The notes under the pieces were generated by a model. The model was not told the origin of the DNA, searched no databases, and saw only the letters and a list, made by a program, of their open reading frames with translations. The position numbers and the translations under genes were made by a program. Below are positions 52,853 through 63,409 of a stretch of 64,000 nucleotides of DNA, one piece after another. Numbering within the stretch: position 1 is the stretch's first letter; every line of letters starts with the position of its first letter. Origin of the DNA: Hexactinellida sp. DTS-2022 (lineage: Eukaryota > Porifera > Hexactinellida); contig JAPNXP010000012.1 of assembly GCA_028753945.1 (NCBI GenBank), positions 1,302,001 to 1,366,000 of the forward strand. The letters are read 5' to 3'.

Positions 52853-53974
52853 CAGGGCCGCCAAGAGGGGGGGGGGACAGGGGGGGGGGGCAGTTGCCCC
52901 GGGGCCCGTGGGTCTAGGGGCCCCCGTGAAAATTCCTAACAAAGTTATTAGTTTAAGAATGTAAGTATAATGTTACCGCCAAATGCTGCTTTCTGATAAT
53001 ATAATTGAATGCAGGGTTGTATCAACTCATTTTGAGTTGGCAGAATCAACTCATTTTCTTGAATGAGTTGAATGAGTTGGTGAGAGCAAAATGAATGAGT
53101 TGAATGAGTTGGTAATAGAAAAATGAATGAGTTGAATGAGTTGGTAGACAAAAAATGAATTGATACAACCCTACTTCCGACCATGGCCAGACAACTTTCA
53201 CTTTGTCGTAACATTAATGCGTAGGGAGATCCAAATTTGGCCGGATCACTTTTGAGAGCCGACCGACGCAGCTGTAAATGTATTATTAAACTGAAGATTT
53301 AAGATATACGTTAGTTACAATTAGTTTAATAAAAAATGAGTTGGCAGAATCAACTCATTTTCTTGAATGAGTTGAATGAGTTGGTAACAGCAAAATGAAT
53401 GAGTTGAATGAGTTGGTAGACAAAAAATGAGTTGTTTTGCCAACTCAAAATGAGTTGATACAACCCTAATTTGAATGAAATATAGTTAACTCAAACTTTA
53501 ATTATAAAGAGATAAGGAAATCGTGTAAAATGAACATTTGGGTTTGGGAAAAGTTCCAGAGGGGCCTGTCAATGGAAAATTGGTCCCCGAAAAAATTGGT
53601 CCTTAGGGCCATTTTTTCATGGAATATTGATTCCCGGACCATTTTTTCGGGAAAAATTGGTCCTGGGGGGCAATATTCCATGGAAAATGGTTCTAGGACC
53701 AGTTTTCCATGCAATTTTGGTCCAGGATCAATTTTCGGAGCACAATTTTCCAGTGACAGGCTTATTCATAAAGTTTGGGTCCCATTATGGCGAAAAATCG
53801 CCTAGGCTACTATCTAGAAAATACGGAAACTAAATAAAAACAAACCTCAGAGGGACCAGTTTTCCACAGAAGGAACAAATTTCATGAAAAATTTCGTCCC
53901 CTCAGACCAATTTTTCGTGACAGGCCCATCATTATTGTTTGCCCTGGGGCCCGCAAAACCTCTCGGCGTCCCTG
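52853..53974. mobile_element. hAT-like element with exact 8-bp TSD, poly-G tracts
   Basis: It begins CAGGGCCGCCAAGAGG and ends CCTCTCGGCGTCCCTG. CCCGGCAC is exactly duplicated (52845-52852 and 53975-53982). It carries long G runs, a nested GAATGAGTTG element and a palindromic 'gaccaattttttc/ggaaaattggtc' region (53560-53930). Confidence 0.92.
53012..53465. mobile_element. Nested GAATGAGTTG-repeat element
   Basis: CAGGGTTGTATCAACTCATT opens at 53012. Inverted ends 'gatacaaccct' close at 53172 and again at 53465. Between them are arrays of AATGAGTTG. The second segment (53330-53465) may be a duplicate half. Confidence 0.65.
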
Positions 53975-54591
53975 CCCGGCACTAACTTTCTCAAAATCTA
54001 ATCAACTTATAATCGCCATATGTGTGTGTACTCAGCGTTAAATTTCCAGCAATTTGATATATCACATGATCCTATTTGGGAGAATTTCACCATAGCAACG
54101 TTGGAAAGTAACAGGAATGTATCAATCACTATTCTCAAATTGTGTCCCTACACAAATAAGTGACCACTTTTTCGACTCCACCAGTATAACTATATACAGT
54201 ACATACATACCCTCTAAAACGTAATTTGATAAAGAGATTACCTTAAATTGAAGATTTTCATGTAAATCTCGAATAATTTTCTGAAACCACGTTTTTTTGT
54301 ATAATAATACTCAGAAAAGCTGTCCGTTGTAAAGTAGAGGTCATCTATTTCTTGGAGGTTAAAGGTTTTGTGTTAGCACATCACTCACTATGTAATAGTA
54401 CAGTTTAACTAATACAACTTTATAGTAATTAAAATACAGTTAAGAACCTAGTACACTTGAAACCACGGACTATGTAGACTTCACACAGCTTATAAGACAT
54501 AACCATGGATATTCTCCACTTGACAAGTGGAGAATATACCTTTATATAAGTTATCCCAAAAATTAGTAATGATAGAGCTGAAAGGTGTATA

Positions 54592-54936
54592 CAGTAGATG
54601 TCGGATATATCAGACCGGTTATAAGAACACATCCGATATAAGTTTCCAGGGTGCAAGTGGGATTTTGGGATTAACTTAAATTCGTATAAGAACATATCGG
54701 ATATAAGAAACTACTTTATTATAGGAAATTAACGCGCCATGAAATTAACGCGAATTGCTCCAATTCGCGTTAATTTCCGTCGTATTAATTTCATGGCGCG
54801 TTATTTTCCTATAATAAGGTATGTTGAAAAACGGTTGCCATATACTCTATATAATTTATGTCGGTTATAAGAACATGCCGGTTATAAGCACAATAAGTGC
54901 AGTTCCCTACCATGTGCATATAACCGGCATCCACTG
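54592..54936. mobile_element. CAGTAGATGT-family MITE carrying insertions
   Basis: The ends match 20081-20203 and 37466-37638, with TA on both sides. It is longer because of inserted sequence, including the hairpin element at 54714-54819. Confidence 0.8.
54714..54819. mobile_element. 106-bp hairpin MITE nested in the preceding element
   Basis: CTTTATTATAGGAAATTAAC and the inverse of CCTTATTATAGGAAAATAAC bound a near-complete palindrome with AACGCGCCATGAAATTAA. TA lies on both sides (54712-54713 and 54820-54821). The uninterrupted sister at 37466-37638 confirms the empty site. Confidence 0.85.
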
Positions 54937-57804
54937 TAATAACTACTGTATGGGAATATGGTAACAAGGCATATTACCCCTTCAGAATTATGATAAACCA
55001 TCATATGATGAAGTTATTGTAAATATGGTTCGAATTATTGCCCACTTTCACGAACGTAGTAAAACGCGTTATAAATGTTTAAAATTGGACTATGATGATA
55101 CTCTGAACCGTGAACTAATTAAGTAATATATATCAAACGTCTATCAAACGTCACGTCTGAACTAATAAGTAATATATATCAAAATTATGTATGAAATGCT
55201 GACACGTTCCTCGGATGCCATGGAAATTTTTATTTCAATAAATAAGAAGTCACTATAATTACGGATAGATCAGTATTAGCCTAGAATACAGAAACTTCGA
55301 TGTTTTTGAGATAATGGCTCATATATAGTAAAATTTCTATGTTCAACACAAACAATTTTTAGTTTATGATACTAAAAATGTCTGAAATATTTAGTCCGGG
55401 GGGACCCAAATGTAAATCCGGACAAAATGTCTTAAATATTTAGTCCGTGTTGTTTTTGGTACGGTCGGACGAAATATTACTGAAATATTTAGTCCAGTCG
55501 GACCAAAAACAAAACGGACCGAAAAATAATAATAATAAAACAGTACTTGAAATACGTTTCTCACATGTGCCTCGAAGCGGTTATAGCAATGATAATGTAC
55601 GTAATTATGAGTAATACGAGCTCTAGCATATACATAGAGAAAAACAGAAAAAAAAAATTAAATACAGCCCAAGAAGAGATTAAAATAAAAAATTACCAAT
55701 ACTAGATACCAAGAAAATCAGGTACACGTATTATTAGAAATAAGGATTCGGAGTCACTTGCATGCATTTTGTTAGGATTTTGGAATTGTACTATTCCTTA
55801 ACTAGAAATGTTATCTGTGGCGAATTACGAGTACAGTATATGTATGTTTGGTTTGACAGTTTAGGATTATGAACAACAAGTGCTATCCTTGTTATTATGG
55901 GACTAGCTACTCAATTTAAATGTTTATAATGTTGATTCTGAGTATCCATTAAAATATTTGGACTGTATCAAAACAGTAAAATTTGTACTTCTATTAAATA
56001 CTATTAAATATTAAATTAAAAGGACTCTAATGTTCATGTCTATGTAACCTATTGTTAGAAATTAAAAAAAAAAAATATAACTGAAATATGAGAATACATA
56101 GTAGCTAAGGTAAATGAACTATCCAAGACTTCACTGAAAAAAACTATCTCAAACACCATGAATAAGAGTGCTATTATGATTTTCAGAAAATAATAACTTT
56201 TTGATTTTTGGATAACTAAAAATATTCGAATGATACTGCAAGTACTACATAGCAGGGTTGCCGTGGGAATTATAATGGGGTAAATTAAGAATAGTAATTG
56301 GAATAGATTGTTGATACTAGACTAGATTTATATCACTAGCTATCGACAATTTTTCTCTTTTTTTCAAATTTCTAGCTTGCCATAGTCGCTCAACGGTGTG
56401 AATCATAGAGCTCGAGCGCGAGCGCACGGCCCAGACCGGCCTGGACCGAAACAAAAATTACGGACTGGATCGGGACTGTCGGTCCAGCCCGGTTAGTCTG
56501 GACTGCTGCATCTCTGTATCAGACATTTATTTGGTTTCCCCTGAACCTCTTGTATCAAGTGCAATTATTATCTATTAGGCCATATAAAATAAATAACTTG
56601 TTTATCATCCCCGTCCGTCCCAATTTTTACCCCCCGTCCGGATATATTTTATTAATATCTTATGGACATAATCGCACAGATGTTAGCTATAAACTTTTGT
56701 AAAGTACTCTTAAAGTATCAATTTTTGTTAGCTATAAACTTGTGTAAAGACTCTTAAAGTATCAAAGACTTGTATTTTAGAGCATTATTTGGGCATTGTC
56801 ATGTGATTTTCTAATTATAATAAATATTAATATTTATTGTTTGGCATAGGATAATGTAAATTGCATATTAATTGAAATAAAAAATAAAAATAAAATCCCG
56901 TCCGCTGTCCGTATTTTTTGAAAAAATCCGGATGATAAACAATTAATTTATTTTACCTGGCCTTACCACGAAGATAAAAATAAGTTATTGGAAATAGAAG
57001 AAGAATCCTACAATTTCTCTATAGCTAGAGTTGTAGTGGAATGGAATTCTAAATTTCATCCCATTCAGGGGCGGCGGGAGGGTGGGGCCAGGTGGGGCCT
57101 GTGCCGCGCCCCACCTTAATTTGAGCGTGCAAAAATCAAAAGTTATTTACTCGAGGAAATATGCTACAAACTTCCAAACGATTTTGCTGCAGCCCACGCC
57201 AACACGCGCACCGTAACGTTTTAAATGTAGAATTATTTTAACCGAAGTACGTATAGATATATCCTAATTAGTATAATTAACAAGGAATGAATTTTTATGG
57301 AAATCCGTCTACAAAATTGAAAATTCATCCCATTAGAATGCTCTAATGTATACTCAGAATAAAGATTGGTCCGAAACGGGCCAATAATATAAGTGTACGG
57401 ACCGTTCCAGACCGTACAGAAAAATCAATGACGGTCCGGTGCTGCATCTCTGGTCGGAACTTGATATATATAATGTCCATTGCCATAAGAGTCTTACCTG
57501 AGCGGTGTCAAACAATTGAAACTGTCTTCTGAAGATAGCAAAATATCAATAACATCACTAGCACTAGTATAAGTAAACTATAACTAGTACCTGATTAATA
57601 TAAAATAAGATTCATCAATCAACACAATGTCGTTATCTCATCTAAGTTGGTGTAGAATCACTGTAGATTAACGACAAAATATATATGTCGGAAATATAAC
57701 CCGTGGAGATGAGGTAATATATATAAAGGGGGTCCGTGATCGAAATTATAAGGTATCATTGCTAAAATATATAAATATCTGTAAAAACGACTAATCTAAC
57801 AATT
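54937..57804. other. Gene-free stretch with scattered transposon pieces
   Basis: It contains a MITE-like segment at 56599-56942 (ends TTGTTTATCATCC and GGATGATAAACAA). It also has two 'ctgcatctctg' hAT-like ends (56506-56516 and 57442-57452), a CAGGGGCGGCGGG end at 57066, and a segment near 55040-55230 related to the arms at 59636-60710. No gene was seen. Confidence 0.5.
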
Positions 57805-57806
57805 TA

Positions 57807-58118
57807 CAGTAGAACCTCGTTAGTACGAACACCAAGGGACAGTTAATATGTGTTCGTTTTATCCGAAATACGTATTAAACCGGTCTCATTTCTATCATAG
57901 ATGCATTATACGATTATACGTTATACGTTCGGGGAGCGTATAATGGACCATATATACGTTAAATCGTTATACGTTATACGTTGTATGATGATTATACGTT
58001 CACCTATCGTATAATGGACCATATATACGTTATACGTTACGTATAATGCAACTATGATTTCTATTGAAAATCTTAGAAGGGTACTGAAATAGAGTTCGTA
58101 AAAACCAGTGTAAGCGAG
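57807..58118. mobile_element. Interrupted CAGTAGAACCTCGTTAGTA-family MITE
   Basis: The left end CAGTAGAACCTCGTTAGTAC follows TA. The body continues past the nested insertion at 57896-58056 with 'gtactgaaatagagttcgta'. The right end is not intact. Confidence 0.6.
57896..58056. mobile_element. 161-bp hAT-like MITE with exact 8-bp TSD
   Basis: CATAGATGCATTATACG and the inverse of CATAGTTGCATTATACG bound an array of 'acgttatacgtt' motifs. ATTTCTAT is exactly duplicated (57888-57895 and 58057-58064). Confidence 0.88.
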
Positions 58119-58337
58119 CTTTAGGGGCCATTAATCCAGTGACCAGGAATTTTATTCCAGACACAATATACTTCTAGTAGCGTAATAACTTTGAAACACA
58201 TTAAATATGTTGCTATAGTTATAAATTTCATAAACTTGCGATTTTTATCCAATATTCATGAAGTGGCATAAGTGCCCCTCAGACGTGCCAATTGTGGCAC
58301 AGGTGGCACAAATGAGATGTGGCTGTATCAGGGAATG

Positions 58338-58560
58338 AAATGTTCACGAACGGCCTGAATAAACCTAATTCAGTTCATTCAAATTATCGCACGTTCAGTT
58401 CGTTCACGTTCACCTCCTAACTTCCAACACCACCAACGTTCGTTCAGTTCGTTCAACGGGCTGTCCCGCGTTCGTTCAGTTCGTTCAGAGTAAGTGCCAT
58501 AAAAGTCCTGCGTTCAGTTCAGTTCGTTCGTTCGTTCGATCAGTTTGTTCAGTTTAGATG
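58338..58560. repeat. Degenerate GTTCGTTCA repeats
   Basis: Many copies of GTTCAGTTCGTTC in one strand, opening near 58340 with the complementary GTTCACGAACG. Confidence 0.75.
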
Positions 58561-58582
58561 AGTTTGTGGTGGTTATTAGGTA

Positions 58583-58731
58583 CACACTGTTCTCTCTAAT
58601 AGTCACCAGTGGGCAATTGGCCCAAAGTGGACTATTAGAGAATATGGACTATTACAGATATATTAATAGTTGATTTGGACAAGTTAATAAGTAGACTATT
58701 AGAGAAGTGGACAATTAGAGAGAACAGACTG
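58583..58731. mobile_element. 149-bp Tc1/mariner-like MITE
   Basis: The ends TGTTCTCTCTAATAGTC and GACAATTAGAGAGAACA are inverted and flanked by TA. The inside repeats GGACTATTAGAGAA. Confidence 0.7.
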
Positions 58732-58907
58732 TATGACAATCAGTGATCTTTTTAGTGTGCTTCTTCTAGTAAAAAACGTTATAGTAGGGTCCTACTATAG
58801 TTTTATACTATAAGTGCACACTATTGAATTTACCTCTGTCGGACTTCCGGTTGGCCGGCCGGCCGTACGCGATGGCCTGACTACAGTGGTTCAAATGGTC
58901 AATTCAG

Positions 58908-59290
58908 GGGAAGTAGGCATTTCCTTTCGAGTTAGACCTACTAAATATATTATCGGTATATAGTATATGGCCCATCATAAATCGATTGGGCAAGTCAGAA
59001 AATTTGTATGGCTTCAGGTTTATTGGTTATGACGTCATCATACAATTGTATAAATGTTATTATCATGGGAAGTAGGCATTTCCTTTGAAGATAGACCCAC
59101 TAAATGTATTATCGGTGTATAGTATATGACCCCTAATACACCGATTGGTCAAGTCTGATCATTTGTATGGCTTCAGGTTTATTGGTTATGACGTCATCAT
59201 AAAATTGTGCAAATCTTATTATCATGGGAAATGGTCATTTCCTTTCGAGAAAGATCCGTTAAATATAGTAAATAGTATGTGGAAACTATA
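58908..59290. repeat. About 159-bp unit repeated 2.4 times
   Basis: Units starting 'ggaagtaggcatttccttt' begin near 58910, 59069 and 59227. Each full unit includes 'tatggcttcaggtttattgg' and 'atgacgtcatcat'. Confidence 0.85.
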
Positions 59291-59303
59291 AATATTAAGT
59301 AAG

Positions 59304-59603
59304 TTAGAGTAGTGAGTCACTATCCAACAATAAGCTGTTAAAAATTATATCTTGTTCGGATTTCTGAGTGCTTTGAGGTTTGAGAGACTTGCATTTGTTT
59401 TGAGTTTGTAGCCTATAGTGAAGTTTACCATAATCACTAAACTCTCCTAAACGAACAATAACGTCTCTGATGTTGTCTTGGTAAGATGTTTTCCAGGCAA
59501 GATTCTCTCTAAAGCGACGAATGTATTTGTTACTTGCTTTCAAAGCCTCCTCAGAGAAGTTCTTTAAGCCATAACCCTCGTTATGATCTCTAATTAACTC
59601 CAC
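59304..59603 (-). pseudogene. Fragment of an uncharacterised transposon-type protein
   Basis: This is a 99-residue frame with NFSEEALKASNKYIRRFREN, then LAWKTSYQDNIRDVIVRL and FSDYGKLHYR. This Ser-Glu-Glu-x-x-x-A-x-N-K-x-x-R/…R-K-T-x-x-x-D-N pattern recalls the C-terminal domain of uncharacterised proteins carried by invertebrate repeat elements. I recognise it by pattern only. It lacks an N-terminal part and lies inside the 4-kb TIR element, next to the foldback insertion. Confidence 0.55.
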
Positions 59604-59635
59604 TAGATGTGCAAGTAGCTTGTGTAAAGTTGGAG

Positions 59636-60710
59636 CGTGACCTACGTTATATAAGGCCTATGCACCAACTTTTTGAAACTGGACCATGGATTAAAGGAAG
59701 GCTATTGATAAATAGGTTATTTATCGTTAAATAACTAGTAGTGATAGACCTCATAAATGTTCTATAACTATATAGGAACATGATATCTAGGTATACATAG
59801 CACCCTTCAGAATTGAGCTATGTCATCATTTGATTACGTAATCGTTATTTTTGGTGGGTATTATCGTGTTTTTATAGCCCGCTTTTAACATAGTTAGACG
59901 CGTTATAAATGTTCAAAATTGGAACATGATGATGCCCATAACTAGTTAAATTAAATATATTGAAATTATAAATGGAATGTTGACACATTCTTCGGTTGCC
60001 AGGGATATGTATATTTCCTAAAATGAGCCATAACTCAAAAACTATCGATTTTATGTAAACTAGGCTAGTATTGATCTATCCGCAATAGGTAACTTCCTAT
60101 TCATTGATAATACATTTTCTAGGCCTAACTTCAATAATTTTTGAGATAATGAGTGTATTACCTCATAAGGAATTAAGTGCTAATTATCTTATTATCTCAA
60201 AAATTATTGTAGTTAGGCATATATAATGTATAATCAATGAATAGGAAGTTACCAATTGCGGATAGATCAGTACTAGCCTAGTTTACATAAAATCGATAGT
60301 TTTTGATTTATGGCTCATTTTAGGAAATATACATTTCCCTGGCAACCGAGGAATGTGTCAACATTCCATTTATAATTTCAATATATTTCATTTAACTAGT
60401 TATGGGCATCATCAAGTTCCAATTTTGAACATTTATAACGCGTCTAACTATGTTAAAAGCGGGCTATAAAAACACGATAATACCCACCAAAAATAACGAT
60501 TACGTAATCAAATGATGACATAGCTCAATTCTGAAGGGTGCTATGTATACCTTGATACCATGTTCCTATATAGTTATAGAACATTTATGAGGTCTATCAC
60601 TACTAGTTATTTAGATAACGATAAATAACCTATTTTATCAATAGCCTTCCTTTAATCCATGGTCCAGTTTCAAAAAGTTGGTGCATAGGCCTTATATAAC
60701 GTAGGTCACG
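59636..60710. mobile_element. 1.07-kb foldback element with 7-bp TSD
   Basis: The whole segment is one palindrome: CGTGACCTACGTTATATAAG at the left and its inverse at the right, arms of about 0.5 kb, centre near 60150-60190. GTTGGAG is exactly repeated outside both ends (59629-59635 and 60711-60717). The arms differ by only a few bases. Confidence 0.88.
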
Positions 60711-60717
60711 GTTGGAG

Positions 60718-61760
60718 TTATGCTAACCCAAGGGAAACTAATAATTATGAATTCGTATGTATCTTTACAAAAGACTTCGAGTTTGATTGTATCAATTTTC
60801 TCGCTAGAATTCATTATACGCAAAATGATAGCTAAATTGCGGTGGATTATTTCAACTTTATATTTGTATTTTTGATCAATGAGAGTAAGTACCCAATAAA
60901 TAAATAAATTGATTTTATTTTTTGGGACAGGGAGATATTATTTCTCTCCACATCTGGTTGAATTTAGAACTAATTATCAAAAATATTGTGTGAGTTGTGC
61001 AAAATTAGTCGATTTCCGGATTTATAAAGGTGAAATTGCCTCATAGCCCCATAAATGGTGTGAATCCTTTCCAAAAACTAGAATTTTTTCCCGAGGCACG
61101 TAAAATTACCCTATATACAATAAATATGCTTAGGGAGTGTTATAGGCTATTGAATAAATCCTGGACATGGAAACATAAATTTACGTTGATATTTGTGGAA
61201 ATTCATTATCGAAACCGGCGGATTAAAAGAGTCAAAATTTACACTTGGGTCAACCTGTGGCAATCTGGAATTAAGACTATTCGATTCTATATTGAATAAG
61301 CTTCCAAATGTAATCGGTGGTATTACACGCAACCTAACGCATCGAAATTGCGGTAATAGAGAATACGAGATCGGACATGGAGAACAATTGAAAGAGGACA
61401 GGGCGAGAAAATAGGTTTAACATAAAAACGACTACAATTATCTACTTATGGTTTCTTCCATTAAATAGCTGAGAAAAAATTGGTCTAAGTGAAATATCAA
61501 ATAAAGTACATTGTATTCCCTGTGGAAAGTTAATGACAACAAACAGGACTATACTCTGATACCATTTTGTAGGCTGATGGAAAAACATTATTATGCTAAA
61601 ATTCAAAGTCTCATAATCCAATCAAAAAGAAATGTCAGGATATTAGTTAATTAGAACAATCTTATTAGGATCTCTACATTATATTTCACTCCAATTGAGG
61701 TCAAAATAAAACATGAATTTTTTTTCCTACTTCCATAGGTTGAACCACTGTGAGCTAGCT
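60718..61760. other. Internal part of the 4-kb element, no recognised gene
   Basis: Overlapping open frames of 60-90 codons (61030-61414) have no features I recognise. Confidence 0.4.
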
Positions 61761-62699
61761 GACTAAACCATTGGTGATAGAGATTTCAAATTTTGACAGG
61801 AGATATAGAATTTCCTGGAGATGATCACCTCGAAGCCTGATTTCTCAATTTCGCTTTTGTTCGTCAGTTATATCGAAATTTGTATTCTGGTCCAGTGACT
61901 CTTTAATAATTCGAATTAGTTATTGAAAATATAGAGGTTGTATTCTCCTAAGGATGTTCTTTCTATATATCATTTAAAATTATTAGGTCGCTAATCAATT
62001 CTACGTTTTATTAACGATTATTTACATAAATCAGCCATCTTCTCCATATTGTAACTACTCTATAGTATACTCAATACAATAGAACATATTACATAAGCCT
62101 ACTATCTGCTAGGATAATGACTGTTATTGATTGGTCTGTTATTGATAGACTTCAAATGTTTAATTAAATTAATTAAAGATTAATTATTACAAATAGAAAT
62201 TAGGAATACGTGCTAGTATTTACGTTACTATCTTGAATAATAAATTGACATCATCATCATCAACTTGTAATATTCCAACTTCCAAGTGTTTCAATTGCAC
62301 TTGTATGAAACACATATTCACTTACAAACCAATCAATAACAGTCATTATCCATAGTAGGCTTATGTAATATGTTCTATTGTATTGAGTATACTATAGAGT
62401 AATTACAATATGGAGAAGATGGCTGATTTATGTAAATAATCGTTAATAAAACGTAGAATTGATTAGCGACCTAATAATTTTAAATGATATATAGAAAGAA
62501 CATCCTTAGGAGAATACAACCTCTATATTTTCAATAACTAATTCGAATTATTAAAGAGTCACTGGACCAGAATACAAATTTCGATATAACTGACGAACAA
62601 AAGCGAAATTGAGAAATCAGGCTTCGAGGTGATCATCTCCAGGAAATTCTATATCTCCTGTCAAAATTTTAAATCTCTATCACCAATGGTTTAGTCAGG
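61761..62699. repeat. 0.94-kb palindrome (about 380-bp arms, 180-bp loop)
   Basis: GACTAAACCATTGGTGATAG at the left recurs inverted at the right, directly adjoining the right TIR. The arms match to about 62141 and from about 62322. The loop is unique AT-rich sequence. Confidence 0.85.
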
Positions 62700-62822
62700 C
62701 CATCGCGTACGGCCGGCCGGCCAACCGGAAGTCCGACAGAGGTAAATTCAATAGTGTGCACTTATAGTATAAAACTATAGTAGGACCCTACTATAACGTT
62801 TTTTACTAGAAGAAGCACACTA

Positions 62823-63218
62823 ATAAATTGTATTCACTAAGATGAAATGGAATTTGAAAAATTGAAATTCTAGTTAAATTAAAAATTGGGGAAGTGTAAT
62901 CAGAAGGAGCACATTCCCATCCCGTCTGTGAGGGGTTTTTAATTTTTATATTTTACTTTTCTAGTGATATATTTATAATCTACTTATGGATTAAGGAAAA
63001 TTATGAAAATCGTGATTATATAATTTCCCGCATAATGATGTGTCCTAAGAACGACATAACAGAACAAATCAATGAGTTTGTGATTAAGGAGATACAGGCA
63101 AAAATTTTAAACACCCGATGTCCCCCGATTATTATTGCATTTGTAAACAGTACTAGTTATTCTAAGAAGGACGTAGATAGATACTCAGAATTTCAAAAAT
63201 CGAAAAATTTGAATTAGA
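62823..63218. other. Stretch without a supported gene
   Basis: One 60-codon open frame (63035-63217, plus) starts with MMCPKND. I cannot relate it to any family and do not call it a gene. Confidence 0.4.
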
Positions 63219-63220
63219 TA

Positions 63221-63407
63221 CAGTGGAGCCTCCCATAACGGACACTCCAATTAGCGGACAACCTCTAAATAACGGACAACTCTCGTGGCACGGATTTATT
63301 TATTTAGCATATGTTTAATAGAAAAGCAACCTCTAAATAGCGGACAACCTCTAAATAACGGACAACGACTCCGGTCCCAAGGTGTCCGTTGTTCAGAGGC
63401 TCTACTG
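63221..63407. mobile_element. 187-bp pogo/Tigger-like MITE
   Basis: CAGTGGAGCCTCCCATAACG and …GTTCAGAGGCTCTACTG are inverted ends flanked by TA (63219-63220 and 63408-63409). AACCTCTAAATAACGGACA repeats inside. Confidence 0.82.
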
Positions 63408-63409
63408 TA

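Larger units (their letters stand above)
52700..54200. repeat. Copy of the 13.3-kb foldback family, split by a hAT-like insertion
   Basis: Bases 52700-52852 and 53975-54200 are collinear with 13200-13570 ('gtcgttg…cctagaaa', 'gggtggcagtg', 'atagtaaatcgccgacatt', 'ccagcaatttgatatatcac'). The 1.1-kb element at 52853-53974 lies between them. Confidence 0.8.
58755..62820. mobile_element. 4.07-kb TIR element containing two long palindromes and a transposon ORF remnant
   Basis: The 129-bp terminal inverted repeats (58755-58883 and 62692-62820) open with GTGTGCTTCTTCTAGTAAAA and are almost identical. TA lies on both sides (58753-58754 and 62821-62822). Contents, in order: a 159-bp tandem unit (58908-59290), a minus-strand protein fragment (59304-59603), a foldback insertion (59636-60710) and a second palindrome (61761-62699). 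The superfamily is unknown. A solo copy of the terminus occurs at 28109-28126. Confidence 0.85.

Noticed and set aside
53502-53833. Open frames on both strands near 53.5-53.8 kb
   Set aside because: They come from the palindromic 'gaccaattttt' region of a hAT-like element.
57066-57332. Candidate hAT-like element between two 'catcccatt' motifs
   Set aside because: The left end CAGGGGCGGCGGG is good, but no inverted right end precedes the second motif, so the flank match may be chance.
61030-61414. Overlapping 60-90-codon frames inside the 4-kb element
   Set aside because: No family resemblance. They may be decayed transposon coding sequence, but I cannot support a call.
63035-63217. 60-codon open frame on the plus strand
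   Set aside because: It has no recognisable motif and a length expected by chance, although it starts cleanly. Left as unsupported.
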